Source of the DNA: Bacteroidales bacterium
GTDB lineage: Bacteria > Bacteroidota > Bacteroidia > Bacteroidales > Bacteroidaceae
DNA length: 16,664 bases
NCBI GenBank assembly: GCA_004552155.1
Contig: SFPF01000011.1
Span: forward strand, 1 to 16,664
Reading direction: 5' to 3'
This document shows positions 1 to 6,589 of this stretch, one piece after another (the first letter of the stretch is position 1; each line of letters starts with the position of its first letter). Position numbers and translations under genes: made by a program. The notes under the pieces are model-generated. The model was not told the origin of the DNA and searched no databases. It was given only the letters and a program-made list of their open reading frames with translations.

Positions 1-1
1 C

Positions 2-190
2 AACCAGGGCGCAGGCGCCAACATGCTGCAATTTGCCTTCGGCGAGGGAACAGAAACGGGTATCTCCAATGTCAATGCAGAGAACAGCGGCAAAGCCGAG
101 ACCTACTACGACCTCAACGGACGCCTCGTGGTTTATCCCACCCGCGGCGTGTACGTGACGGGCAGCGGTCGCAAAGTGTTCGTAAAATAA
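2..190 (+). CDS. 3' end of a secreted or surface protein (partial)
   Basis: The 5' end lies outside the window; 62 residues and a TAA stop are visible. The final residues, YYDLNGRLVVYPTRGVYV followed by TGSGRKVFVK, fit a C-terminal pattern that ends many Prevotella and Bacteroides extracytoplasmic proteins (YDLxGRxV, a P-T-G turn, GxYI, then a basic RKVxVK end). That pattern resembles a short version of the type IX secretion sorting tail and is often found after leucine-rich-repeat or glycan-binding regions. The body of the protein, and so its function, cannot be seen. Recognition of the tail is from family knowledge; sorting through type IX secretion is inference. Confidence 0.75.
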   Translation, partial: NQGAGANMLQFAFGEGTETGISNVNAENSGKAETYYDLNGRLVVYPTRGVYVTGSGRKVFVK

Positions 191-221
191 TTTTCGTATA
201 ACTCTATAAACAGAAACGTAA

Positions 222-422
222 ATGAAGAAGACATATATTTCCCCCGCCCTGACCGTGTATAGCCTATATACCGAAAGCGATATGCTCGGCCTTACGATGA
301 GCGCAGACTCGGGCAGCACGGGCAACACGGTTGACAAAGACGCCGATTGGGACACCAACAAGAAACAGCCGGGATTTGCCGGCAGCATGTGGGACAATAT
401 GGAAGAAACCGGCAACTTCTAA
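222..422 (+). CDS. Small Bacteroidales peptide (66 aa), MKKxYxxP family, unknown function
   Basis: A 66-residue protein beginning MKKTYISPALTVYSL. The N-terminal pattern MKKxYxxPxxxVxxLxxExxL recurs in many short hypothetical proteins of Prevotella and Bacteroides. The remainder is hydrophilic, rich in Asp, Asn, Ser, Gly and Trp (SADSGSTGNT, DADWDTNKK, SMWDNMEE), with no convincing signal peptide or membrane helix. It starts 31 nt after the upstream surface-protein gene and is followed by a strong hairpin-plus-T terminator, so it may be the last gene of that transcript. A leader-type precursor peptide or small structural peptide are both possible, but I see no processing or biosynthesis genes beside it. 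Function unknown. Confidence 0.7.
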   Translation: MKKTYISPALTVYSLYTESDMLGLTMSADSGSTGNTVDKDADWDTNKKQPGFAGSMWDNMEETGNF

Positions 423-462
423 GCTTGCCGCACACACAATATTAATATATATATATACAAGA

Positions 463-499
463 CGAGGGACGCGCCGCACGGCACGCCCCTCGCTTTTTT
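463..499 (+). terminator. Intrinsic terminator after the 66-aa peptide gene
   Basis: The inverted repeat CGAGGG (463-468) with CCCTCG (487-492) is extended inward by pairs 470-471/484-485 and GCC (473-475)/GGC (480-482), closing a 4-nt loop. It is followed by C and six T residues (494-499). A GC-rich stem plus T-run directly downstream of a stop codon is the classical rho-independent form. It separates the small peptide gene from the S46 peptidase. Confidence 0.8.
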
Positions 500-564
500 G
501 TGGCATTTTCTGCGATTTCGCAGTGATTTGCTGCTTTCTGCGCAGATAATTCAACTTTTCTTGC

Positions 565-572
565 CAACTTTG
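565..572 (+). promoter_or_regulatory. Candidate -7 box for the S46 peptidase gene
   Basis: CAACTTTG matches the Bacteroidetes -7 consensus TAnnTTTG at all fixed positions except the first. It lies between the preceding terminator and the peptidase start, leaving a leader of about 30 nt. No -33 TTTG at the usual 19-21 bp spacing is clear, so the call is weak. Confidence 0.35.
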
Positions 573-608
573 TACCTTAAAAGCAATCTCAAACAAAATA
601 ATCGCTAT

Positions 609-2738
609 ATGAAAAAGACTTTTATCGCACTCACGATGCTCCTCTGCGCCATTGCGGCGCGTGCCGACGAGGGCATGTGGTTCTTGAAACTGATGCAGCA
701 ACAGCATCTCGTGGACTCACTGAAAAAAGCCGGGCTGCAGTTGCCGCCCGAAGCCCTTTACAGCGAAACGGCGACCTCGCTGCGCGACTGCATCGGCGTG
801 TTCGGCGGAGGGTGCACGGGCGAGGTGGTGTCGCCCGACGGATTGGTATTCACCAACCACCACTGCGGGTTCAGTTACGTGCACGACATGAGCACCAAGG
901 AGCACAACTACACCAAGGACGGCTTCTTCGCACACAGCCGCGCCGAGGAACTTTCCGCACCCAACCTTTCCTTTACCTTCGTGCTGAAGATTGAGGACGT
1001 GACCGACGAGGTGCTCGCCCTCGCCAAGGAGCAGGGCGTTAGCGCAGCCAAGATGCAAAGCCAAAGTTTCCTCGAACCCATGGCAGAGCAGCGGAAAGAT
1101 ATCAAGGAGTTTGAAGGACGCAAGGGCATAAGCGCCGAAATCATTCCCTTCTTCGATGCCAACCGCTTCTACATGATATGGATGCAGAAATACACCGACG
1201 TGCGCCTCGTGGCATCGCCTCCGCAGAACATCGGGCAGTTTGGCGGCAATACCGACAACTGGATGTGGCCGCGCCACAACGCCGACTTCGCCGTGTTCCG
1301 CATCTACGCCGACAAGGACGGGCAGCCCGCAGATTATAGTGCGGAGAACCGCCCCCTCGCCACGCCCAAATATCTGCCCATCTCCCTCGCCGGGCCGCAG
1401 AAGGGCGACTACACCATGATTATGGGCTTCCCCGGAAGCACGGACCGCTATCTCACCGCCTCGCAGGTGGCACTGCGCACAGGCTCTTTCAACGCTCCGA
1501 TCGTGGCGGCCGGCTATCCCTTGCTCGATTTCTACAAGAAACTCATGGACCAAAGCGACGAGCTGCGCCTCAGATACGAGGACACGTATTTCTCTTGGGC
1601 CAACTCCATTAAGAATTTCGACGGAATGAACCAAGCCGTGGAGCGCGAGGGACTGATTGCAGAGAAAAAGGCGGAGGAAGCCCGCTTCCGCGCCTTTGCG
1701 GCCCAGAGCGGCAAGCCCGAATACGCCAATATCATCGAGCGCATCGATTCTATGTGCGCCGCAGCCAAGGACAGCCTCTACGACGGTATGCTCTTCGTAA
1801 TCACCCTCGGCGAGCAGGAACTCAATGTGCCGGTCTCGCTGGTGCAAGATTTTGAACGCGCGGTTAAAGAGCGGCAGAAGGACAAAATCGGCGCAATAAA
1901 GGAAAAACTGCTTGCGGCTGCGAAAGAAATAGACCGCACGGGGCTTGGGCATGACCGCGACAAGATGAAACTCCTTATCCCGCTCTTCCTTAAATATAAG
2001 AAGCTCGCGGCACAGCCCTCCGTGCTTGACGGGGTGACGGACGTGGATGCTTACGTGGACAACCTTTACGACAACTCCTTGTTCCTGTCGGAGAAAAAAC
2101 TCGCTGCCGTGCTCGACAAGAAAAACACGAAGGCTTTGATGAACGACCCGCTCGTAAAGCAGCTCTTGTCGTACTTGGAATATGCGATACAGACAAGATC
2201 CAAGTTTATGTCGGGTTACCGCGAGGCGAATGCCGAACTGAGCCGCACCTATGTGCGCGGCCTTTGCGAAATGTACGATTGGAGCAAGGCACCCGATGCC
2301 AACTTCACGATGCGCATGACTTACGGGCACGTCACAGACCTCAAGCCGCGCGACGGCGTGCTCTACGACTGGAAGACGAACCTCGACGGCATGTTTGAGA
2401 AAGAGAGCAAGACGGAGAGCGACTACTTCGTGAATGACCGCCTGCGCCAGTTGTGGCTCGACAAGGACTTTGGACGATATGGTGTGGACGGCAAACTGCC
2501 CACCTGCTTCCTTTCCAACAACGACATCACGGGCGGCAACTCCGGCTCCGCAGTGCTCAACGCCAAGGGCGAACTCATCGGCCTTGCCTTCGACGGCAAC
2601 ATCGAATCGCTCTCGGGCGACCTGAAATTCAACCCCACGCTCCAGCGTTGCATCAACGTGGACGTGCGCTACGTGCTCTTCGTGCTCGACAAGTTCGGCG
2701 GCAGCACGTATCTCTTCGACGAATTGGAAATCAGATAA
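609..2738 (+). CDS. S46 family dipeptidyl-peptidase, DPP7-like
   Basis: A 709-aa secreted serine exopeptidase that removes dipeptides from the N-terminus of oligopeptides, probably in the periplasm, where Bacteroidales feed on peptides. I chose the ATG at 609 over an in-frame one at 498 because it begins a signal peptide (MKKTFIALTMLLCAIAARA, likely cleavage before DEGMW) and DEGMWFL is the usual mature S46 start. S46 proteins are about 700-720 aa, so this is full length. The chymotrypsin-like triad is visible: H85 in FTNHHCGF, D226 in WPRHNADF, S645 in GGNSGSAV. The residue 18 positions after the catalytic Ser is Gly663 (AFDGN). In P. gingivalis this position is Gly in DPP7 (hydrophobic P1) and Arg in DPP11 (Asp/Glu P1), so DPP7-like specificity is inferred. 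It appears to be transcribed alone. Confidence 0.95.
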   Translation: MKKTFIALTMLLCAIAARADEGMWFLKLMQQQHLVDSLKKAGLQLPPEALYSETATSLRDCIGVFGGGCTGEVVSPDGLVFTNHHCGFSYVHDMSTKEHNYTKDGFFAHSRAEELSAPNLSFTFVLKIEDVTDEVLALAKEQGVSAAKMQSQSFLEPMAEQRKDIKEFEGRKGISAEIIPFFDANRFYMIWMQKYTDVRLVASPPQNIGQFGGNTDNWMWPRHNADFAVFRIYADKDGQPADYSAENRPLATPKYLPISLAGPQKGDYTMIMGFPGSTDRYLTASQVALRTGSFNAPIVAAGYPLLDFYKKLMDQSDELRLRYEDTYFSWANSIKNFDGMNQAVEREGLIAEKKAEEARFRAFAAQSGKPEYANIIERIDSMCAAAKDSLYDGMLFVITLGEQELNVPVSLVQDFERAVKERQKDKIGAIKEKLLAAAKEIDRTGLGHDRDKMKLLIPLFLKYKKLAAQPSVLDGVTDVDAYVDNLYDNSLFLSEKKLAAVLDKKNTKALMNDPLVKQLLSYLEYAIQTRSKFMSGYREANAELSRTYVRGLCEMYDWSKAPDANFTMRMTYGHVTDLKPRDGVLYDWKTNLDGMFEKESKTESDYFVNDRLRQLWLDKDFGRYGVDGKLPTCFLSNNDITGGNSGSAVLNAKGELIGLAFDGNIESLSGDLKFNPTLQRCINVDVRYVLFVLDKFGGSTYLFDELEIR

Positions 2739-2746
2739 TATTAAAA

Positions 2747-2856
2747 GAGTAAACAAGTAAACGAGTAGACGAGTAGACAAGACAAGTTACTCATATAAAT
2801 TATATGGAAGAACATATTTGTTTCATTTACTTGTTTACTTGTCTACTCGTTTACTA
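2747..2856. repeat. Hairpin of degenerate 8-bp tandem units, copy 1
   Basis: The left arm (2747-2778) is four tandem 8-mers: GAGTAAAC, AAGTAAAC, then GAGTAGAC twice. The right arm (2825-2856) is four units in reverse orientation (ATTTACTT, GTTTACTT, GTCTACTC, GTTTACTA). The arms pair over about 32 bp, with many G-T wobble positions, around a 46-nt loop. The left arm starts 8 nt after the peptidase stop and the right arm ends 28 nt before mrp, so the element fills the gap. The same structure recurs at 9715-9824, with homology beyond the units (AAGACAAGTTACT in the loop; GTTTACTAAAAATC at the 3' end). Role unknown: mRNA processing or stability, termination, or a mobile repeat are all possible. 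Confidence 0.85.
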
Positions 2857-2884
2857 AAAATCTCGTCAACTAATAATCCCGACA

Positions 2885-3985
2885 ATGCACCTATATCCCA
2901 AACTTATCACTGATGCGCTCGCCACCGTGCGCTATCCCGGTACGGGCAAGAACCTCGTGGAGGCAGGAATGGTGGAAGACGACCTGCGCATCGACGGCAT
3001 GAACGTGAGTTTCTCGCTCATCTTTGAAAAGTCCACCGACCCCTTCCTCAAATCCGTGGTCAAGGCGGCCGAAAAGGCATTGCTCACCTACGCCTCGCCC
3101 GACATTAAGGCCGACATTCGCGTGAAAACCATTCAGGCCGACCGCCCCGAGCCCGGCAAGATGCTGCCCGGCGTGAAGAACGTGATTGCCGTCAGTTCAG
3201 GCAAGGGTGGCGTGGGCAAGAGCACCGTGGCAGCCAACCTCGCCGTGGCACTCGCGGCGCAGGGCTACAAAGTGGGTTTGCTCGATGCCGACATCTTCGG
3301 TCCGTCGGTGCCCAAAATGTTCCACCTCGAAGCAGAGCAGATTTTCGCAGAGATGCGCGAGGGCAGGCAGATGCTTATCCCCGCGATGAAATACGGCGTG
3401 AAAATCCTTTCCATCGGCTTCTTCGTCAATCCCGACACGGCGACCCTCTGGCGCGGCGGCATGGCGTCGAACGCCTTGAAGCAACTCGTGGCAGACGCCC
3501 TTTGGGAAGATTTGGACTACTTTATACTTGACACGCCGCCGGGCACGAGCGACATTCACCTCACGCTGCTGCAAAACCTTGCCATAACGGGCGCGGTGAT
3601 TGTGAGCACGCCGCAGAACGTGGCGTTGGCAGATGCAAGGAAAGGCATCGACATGTATCGCAACGAAAAGGTAAACGTGCCTATTCTCGGACTGGTGGAA
3701 AACATGGCGTGGTTCACGCCGGCGGAACTCCCCGACCATAAATACTACCTCTTCGGTCGCGAGGGCGTGAAGCGACTTGCAGAAGAAATGCAAGTGCCCC
3801 TCTTGGGACAAATCCCCATCGTGCAGAGCATTTGCGAAAGCGGCGATGAGGGCGAGCCTGTCGCCGTAAACGCCGACACGATGACTGGGCAGGCATTCCG
3901 CCAACTCGCGCAGGCAGTGGTGGAAGCCACGGAGCGGCGCAACAGCCAACTGCCGCCTACGGGCATCGTGGAGATGAAGAAATAA
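2885..3985 (+). CDS. mrp: Mrp/ApbC-family P-loop ATPase (Fe-S carrier type), CxxC-less
   Basis: A 366-aa cytosolic protein of the Mrp/NBP35 class, whose members bind and transfer Fe-S clusters to apo-proteins in an ATP-dependent way. Residues 1 to about 90 form a MIP18-like (DUF59) domain. A linker leads to the deviant Walker A GKGGVGKST (106-114), then DADIFGPSVPKMF and LDTPPGTSD, typical of the family. The C-terminal segment where relatives such as E. coli ApbC carry a CxxC reads ENMAWFTPAELPDHKYY (starting at E272), with no cysteine. The only Cys in the protein is C317. The start follows the 8-bp-unit hairpin by 28 nt. Family assignment is firm; Fe-S carrier activity in this CxxC-less form is uncertain. 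Confidence 0.92.
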   Translation: MHLYPKLITDALATVRYPGTGKNLVEAGMVEDDLRIDGMNVSFSLIFEKSTDPFLKSVVKAAEKALLTYASPDIKADIRVKTIQADRPEPGKMLPGVKNVIAVSSGKGGVGKSTVAANLAVALAAQGYKVGLLDADIFGPSVPKMFHLEAEQIFAEMREGRQMLIPAMKYGVKILSIGFFVNPDTATLWRGGMASNALKQLVADALWEDLDYFILDTPPGTSDIHLTLLQNLAITGAVIVSTPQNVALADARKGIDMYRNEKVNVPILGLVENMAWFTPAELPDHKYYLFGREGVKRLAEEMQVPLLGQIPIVQSICESGDEGEPVAVNADTMTGQAFRQLAQAVVEATERRNSQLPPTGIVEMKK

Positions 3986-3991
3986 TTTTTC

Positions 3992-4021
3992 AGACTCGTC
4001 TACTTGTTTACTCGTCTACTA
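3992..4021. repeat. Half copy of the 8-bp-unit element (right arm only)
   Basis: A partial unit followed by GTCTACTT (3998-4005), GTTTACTC (4006-4013) and GTCTACTA (4014-4021). These match the right arms of the elements at 2825-2856 and 9793-9824, but there is no opposing left arm here. The array ends 5 nt before the start of the small membrane protein gene, as the other right arms end shortly before their genes. Confidence 0.8.
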
Positions 4022-4026
4022 ACACC

Positions 4027-4314
4027 ATGAGCGAATTTCCCAAGAAAATATTGGCATTGGCCGCGTTGAGCCTTATCCCTCTGCTGCTTGCGCCTCTCTT
4101 TTTGTTCGGCGCGCAGCCGTTCGGTACTTCGGAGAGCAAGGTCGGTGCATTTTTCCTCTATCTCGCCACACAACTCCTGTGGGTGCTGCCCATAGCCTCG
4201 TTCTTCGTAGGTCTCGACTACTACCGCCGGGGTTTCGAGCGTATCGGCGTTGCCGTGCTCCTGTGCGGCGCCGCCATTACGGCGGCGGGCTGCGTGCTGC
4301 TGGGCTGTAACTGA
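4027..4314 (+). CDS. Small three-helix inner-membrane protein, unknown function
   Basis: A 95-aa hydrophobic protein. After a short basic N-terminus (MSEFPKK) there are three likely membrane helices: about residues 8-28 (ILALAALSLIPLLLAPLFLF), 39-60 (VGAFFLYLATQLLWVLPIASF) and 72-93 (IGVAVLLCGAAITAAGCVLL). The polar loop DYYRRGFER lies between helices two and three. I see no catalytic motif and do not recognise a family. It lies 41 nt after mrp and upstream of queA, with repeat DNA on both sides, so a functional link to either neighbour is not evident. Codon use and GC match the surrounding genes, which supports a real gene. Confidence 0.75.
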   Translation: MSEFPKKILALAALSLIPLLLAPLFLFGAQPFGTSESKVGAFFLYLATQLLWVLPIASFFVGLDYYRRGFERIGVAVLLCGAAITAAGCVLLGCN

Positions 4315-4322
4315 CCTCCCCC

Positions 4323-4373
4323 GACAAGTACCCGACAAGTACCCGGCAAGTACCCGACAAGTACCCGACAAGT
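4323..4373. repeat. 11-bp tandem repeat GACAAGTACCC, about 4.6 copies
   Basis: Four complete units (4323-4333, 4334-4344, 4345-4355, 4356-4366) and a 7-nt partial fifth. Only one base differs, GGCAAG in unit three. The unit is not a multiple of three and lies after a stop codon, so it is noncoding. It shares GACAAGT with the loops of the 8-bp-unit hairpins, which suggests common ancestry. The near-perfect copies imply recent expansion. Confidence 0.9.
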
Positions 4374-4382
4374 TAAGTCGGG
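4364..4382 (+). other. Perfect 6-bp hairpin at the end of the 11-bp repeat
   Basis: CCCGAC (4364-4369) pairs with GTCGGG (4377-4382) around a 7-nt loop, AAGTTAA. It ends 26 nt before queA. There is no T-run after it, so it is not a standard terminator. Because the left arm recurs in each 11-bp unit, alternative pairings with upstream units are possible. An attenuator or leader structure for queA is speculative. Confidence 0.5.
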
Positions 4383-4408
4383 CATTATGAATATACATAT
4401 AATAATAT

Positions 4409-5647
4409 ATGTCCTCCCCAAAAGATATTTGCATTAAAGACTTTGCCTATCCCTTGCCCGATGAGCGCATAGCCAAGTACCCGCTGCCCGAGCGCGACCA
4501 CTCGAAACTGCTCGTGTGGCGCGGCGGCGAGATAACCGACAGCCAGTTCTTTCGGCTTTCCGACTATGTGCCGCAAGGCAGTTTGATGGTGTTCAACAAT
4601 ACCCGCGTGATCCGTGCCCGTCTCCACTTCCGTAAGGTCACGGGTGCGCTGATAGAGATATTTTGCCTCGAGCCCCACACGCCCCACGACTACCAACTCT
4701 CGTTTGCCGCCCGAGGGCGATGCACTTGGACGTGCCTCGTGGGCAATCTCAAGAAGTGGAAAGAAGGCAGGCTGGAACAGACTGTCACCGTGGGCGGAAA
4801 GACGCTGACGCTCACCGCAGAGCGCCTCGGCGAAAGCGGCACGGGCCATGAGATTGCTTTCGACTGGGGCGACGGGCAAACGGCTTTCTCTGAAGTTCTC
4901 GAAGCCATTGGCGAACTGCCCATACCGCCGTATCTCAACCGTGCCACAGAGGAAAAAGATCTCACGACCTATCAAACCGTATATTCCAAGATAAAAGGCA
5001 GTGTGGCCGCTCCGACGGCAGGCTTGCATTTCACGCCCGCCGTGCTCGCCGACCTCGACAGCCACGGCGTGGAGCGGGCGGAAATCACTCTGCACGTGGG
5101 TGCCGGCACGTTCAAGCCCGTAAAGAGCGAACGCATCGGAGGTCACGGCATGCACGCCGAATGGGTGAGCATCAGCCGCGAAACCGTGGAACGCCTCCTT
5201 GCGCACGGCGGGCACTGCATCGCCGTGGGCACCACGTCGGTGCGCTCCCTCGAAAGCCTCTATTATGTGGGCGTGATGCTCCTCGGTGGCAGCCATAGTA
5301 CCGAGGAGGAACTGCACGTGCCGCAGTGGCTGCCCTACGAGACAGAGGGCAGCGGGCGGCCGGCCGTGACCACGGAAGAGGCCTTGCGTGCCGTGCTGCG
5401 CTATTTGGACGACCATGGGCTGAACGCCGTGCAGTTTTCCACGCAAATCATCATTGTGCCCGGCTACGACTTTCACATCGTCAGTGCCATGCTCACCAAT
5501 TTCCACCAGCCGCAGAGCACCTTGCTCCTGCTGGTCTCCGCCTTTGTGGGCGGCCGTTGGCGCGAGATTTACGACCATGCCCTTGCCGCCGGTTACCGTT
5601 TCCTAAGTTACGGCGATAGTTCCCTGCTGATGCGCGGCAACGAATAA
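4409..5647 (+). CDS. queA: S-adenosylmethionine:tRNA ribosyltransferase-isomerase
   Basis: A 412-aa cytosolic enzyme of queuosine synthesis. It transfers and isomerises the ribosyl moiety of S-adenosylmethionine onto preQ1 at position 34 of GUN-anticodon tRNAs, giving epoxyqueuosine. Characteristic stretches are FAYPLPDERIAKYPLPERD near the N-terminus, MVFNNTRVIRARL, SVAAPTAGLHFT, HVGAGTFKPV and MLTNFHQPQSTLLLLVSAF, then a YGDSSLL end. It is longer than the E. coli protein (about 356 aa), as I recall for other Bacteroidetes. The ATG at 4409 follows an AT-rich leader and precedes the conserved N-terminus. No other queuosine gene is in the window, and no preQ1 riboswitch is evident upstream. 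Confidence 0.95.
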   Translation: MSSPKDICIKDFAYPLPDERIAKYPLPERDHSKLLVWRGGEITDSQFFRLSDYVPQGSLMVFNNTRVIRARLHFRKVTGALIEIFCLEPHTPHDYQLSFAARGRCTWTCLVGNLKKWKEGRLEQTVTVGGKTLTLTAERLGESGTGHEIAFDWGDGQTAFSEVLEAIGELPIPPYLNRATEEKDLTTYQTVYSKIKGSVAAPTAGLHFTPAVLADLDSHGVERAEITLHVGAGTFKPVKSERIGGHGMHAEWVSISRETVERLLAHGGHCIAVGTTSVRSLESLYYVGVMLLGGSHSTEEELHVPQWLPYETEGSGRPAVTTEEALRAVLRYLDDHGLNAVQFSTQIIIVPGYDFHIVSAMLTNFHQPQSTLLLLVSAFVGGRWREIYDHALAAGYRFLSYGDSSLLMRGNE

Positions 5648-5680
5648 AATGATACTATCTGCGCACAAAATGGCCTTTTC

Positions 5681-5713
5681 TTGGGCAAAATGCGCTTAAA
5701 ACCCGTATTTTTG
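5681..5713 (+). promoter_or_regulatory. Bacteroidetes-type promoter for the PASTA gene
   Basis: TATTTTTG (5706-5713) matches the -7 consensus TAnnTTTG exactly. A TTG at 5681-5683, inside TTTTCTTGGG, lies 22 bp upstream as a possible -33 element (usual spacing 19-21 bp). Transcription would start near 5720, giving a leader of about 25 nt before the ATG at 5744. This placement supports that start over an upstream TTG at 5681. Confidence 0.6.
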
Positions 5714-5743
5714 CAAAAGAGAGCAACTCTCTCGATACTTCCA

Positions 5744-6385
5744 ATGGACTTAAAAACCTTCCGTAACAAGATTTTCAGCCGCATGCTCCTTGGCAACTGC
5801 CTTGGTTTGGCCGGCGTTTTTCTGCTCTGCATCATCGGCGCAGGCATCTTCCTCAACCAGTATACGCGCCACGGCGAGGCCGTGGAGATACCCGACCTCA
5901 CGGGGCAAAGTTCCGAAATGGCCATCCGAAAACTGCAATCGCTTGGGCTTGCGGCCGAGGTGACCGACACGGGCTACGTGGAGCGTTTGCCTGCCGGCGC
6001 GGTGCTCGAGCAGTCCATACGTCCCGGCGAAAAGGTGAAGCCAGGGCGGCTACTCACGCTTACCATCAATGCCGCCGAACCGCGTAAAGTGGCTCTGCCC
6101 GACGTGGCCGACAACTGCTCCCGCCGCGAGGCCGAAGACCGCTTGCGTACCCTCGGCTTCCGCCTCGGCGCCACGGAGTATATCGTGGGCGACCCCGACT
6201 GGGTGTATGGCGTGAAGGTGAACGGCAGGGAGGTGGCAGCCGGCACGCGCCTTTCGGTAAAGACGCCCGTAACGCTGGTTGTGGGCGGCGGAGGCTATGA
6301 AGACGAATACAACGGCAACGACAGCCTCGACTTTATCATCAATTCCGAGCAGGATGCCGCAGAGCATGAGGTCTTGGAAGAGTAA
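5744..6385 (+). CDS. Membrane-anchored PASTA-domain protein
   Basis: A 213-aa bitopic protein. The short cytoplasmic N-terminus (MDLKTFRNKIFSR) leads to one membrane helix at about residues 14-36 (LLGNCLGLAGVFLLCIIGAG). Two PASTA-type repeats face the periplasm: about 46-112 (VEIPDLTGQS, RKLQSLGL, PGEKVKPGRLLTLTI) and 113-185 (VALPDVADNC, EDRLRTLGFRLG, GTRLSVKTPVTLVVGG). An acidic tail closes it. PASTA domains bind muropeptides or cell-wall precursors in other bacteria. There is no kinase or transglycosylase domain, so this is a stand-alone form. In Bacteroidales the gene usually lies just before an RluD-type gene, then ddl; here a 3-gene insertion separates them. A wall-sensing or structural role is inference. 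Confidence 0.85.
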   Translation: MDLKTFRNKIFSRMLLGNCLGLAGVFLLCIIGAGIFLNQYTRHGEAVEIPDLTGQSSEMAIRKLQSLGLAAEVTDTGYVERLPAGAVLEQSIRPGEKVKPGRLLTLTINAAEPRKVALPDVADNCSRREAEDRLRTLGFRLGATEYIVGDPDWVYGVKVNGREVAAGTRLSVKTPVTLVVGGGGYEDEYNGNDSLDFIINSEQDAAEHEVLEE

Positions 6386-6424
6386 TTTTCCTCGCACCAC
6401 CTTTCAAATTTAAATAGAACAGAG

Positions 6425-6589
6425 ATGTCGGAAGAAGAATTGAAGACAGAAGCCGAAAAGGTACACTTTGCAGTCATGGCCATCGGTGCCGCGGCCGATA
6501 TGTTGGGCATTTCGCCTTCCGAGATGCAGCAACGGCTCGAGAGAGCAGGAATTGTCAAAGGAAACCGCGAAAAAGAGTTTCAACCATGA
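6425..6589 (+). CDS. Short DUF3791-like protein, probably C-terminally truncated
   Basis: A 54-aa protein with an acidic N-terminus (MSEEELKTEAEK) followed by VHFAVMAIGAAADMLGISPSEMQQRLERAGIV. This resembles the first half of DUF3791 proteins, small helical proteins with the pattern FxVxxIxxxAxxxGxSxxExxxxLxxxGxI. Family members run on for about 25-30 residues with a YxxLHT segment; here the protein ends early in a charged stretch (KGNREKEFQP). Its TGA overlaps the next start by ATGA, implying translational coupling. It may be a helical partner or antitoxin of the DUF3990 protein, but that is unproven. The family match is from memory of the pattern and is moderate. Confidence 0.6.
   Translation: MSEEELKTEAEKVHFAVMAIGAAADMLGISPSEMQQRLERAGIVKGNREKEFQP

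Noticed and set aside
717..2780. Long open frame on the - strand opposite the S46 peptidase
   Set aside because: It mirrors the codon pattern of the + strand gene, lacks a recognisable domain, begins inside the 8-bp repeat, and has the His- and Val-rich composition typical of antisense frames in GC-rich DNA.
4315..4408. preQ1 riboswitch upstream of queA
   Set aside because: The spacer is mainly an 11-bp tandem repeat with one simple hairpin; I see no preQ1 pseudoknot-like pattern.
5681..5743. Upstream TTG start for the PASTA protein
   Set aside because: It would place the start inside the -33 region of the promoter; the ATG at 5744 precedes a normal membrane-anchor N-terminus.
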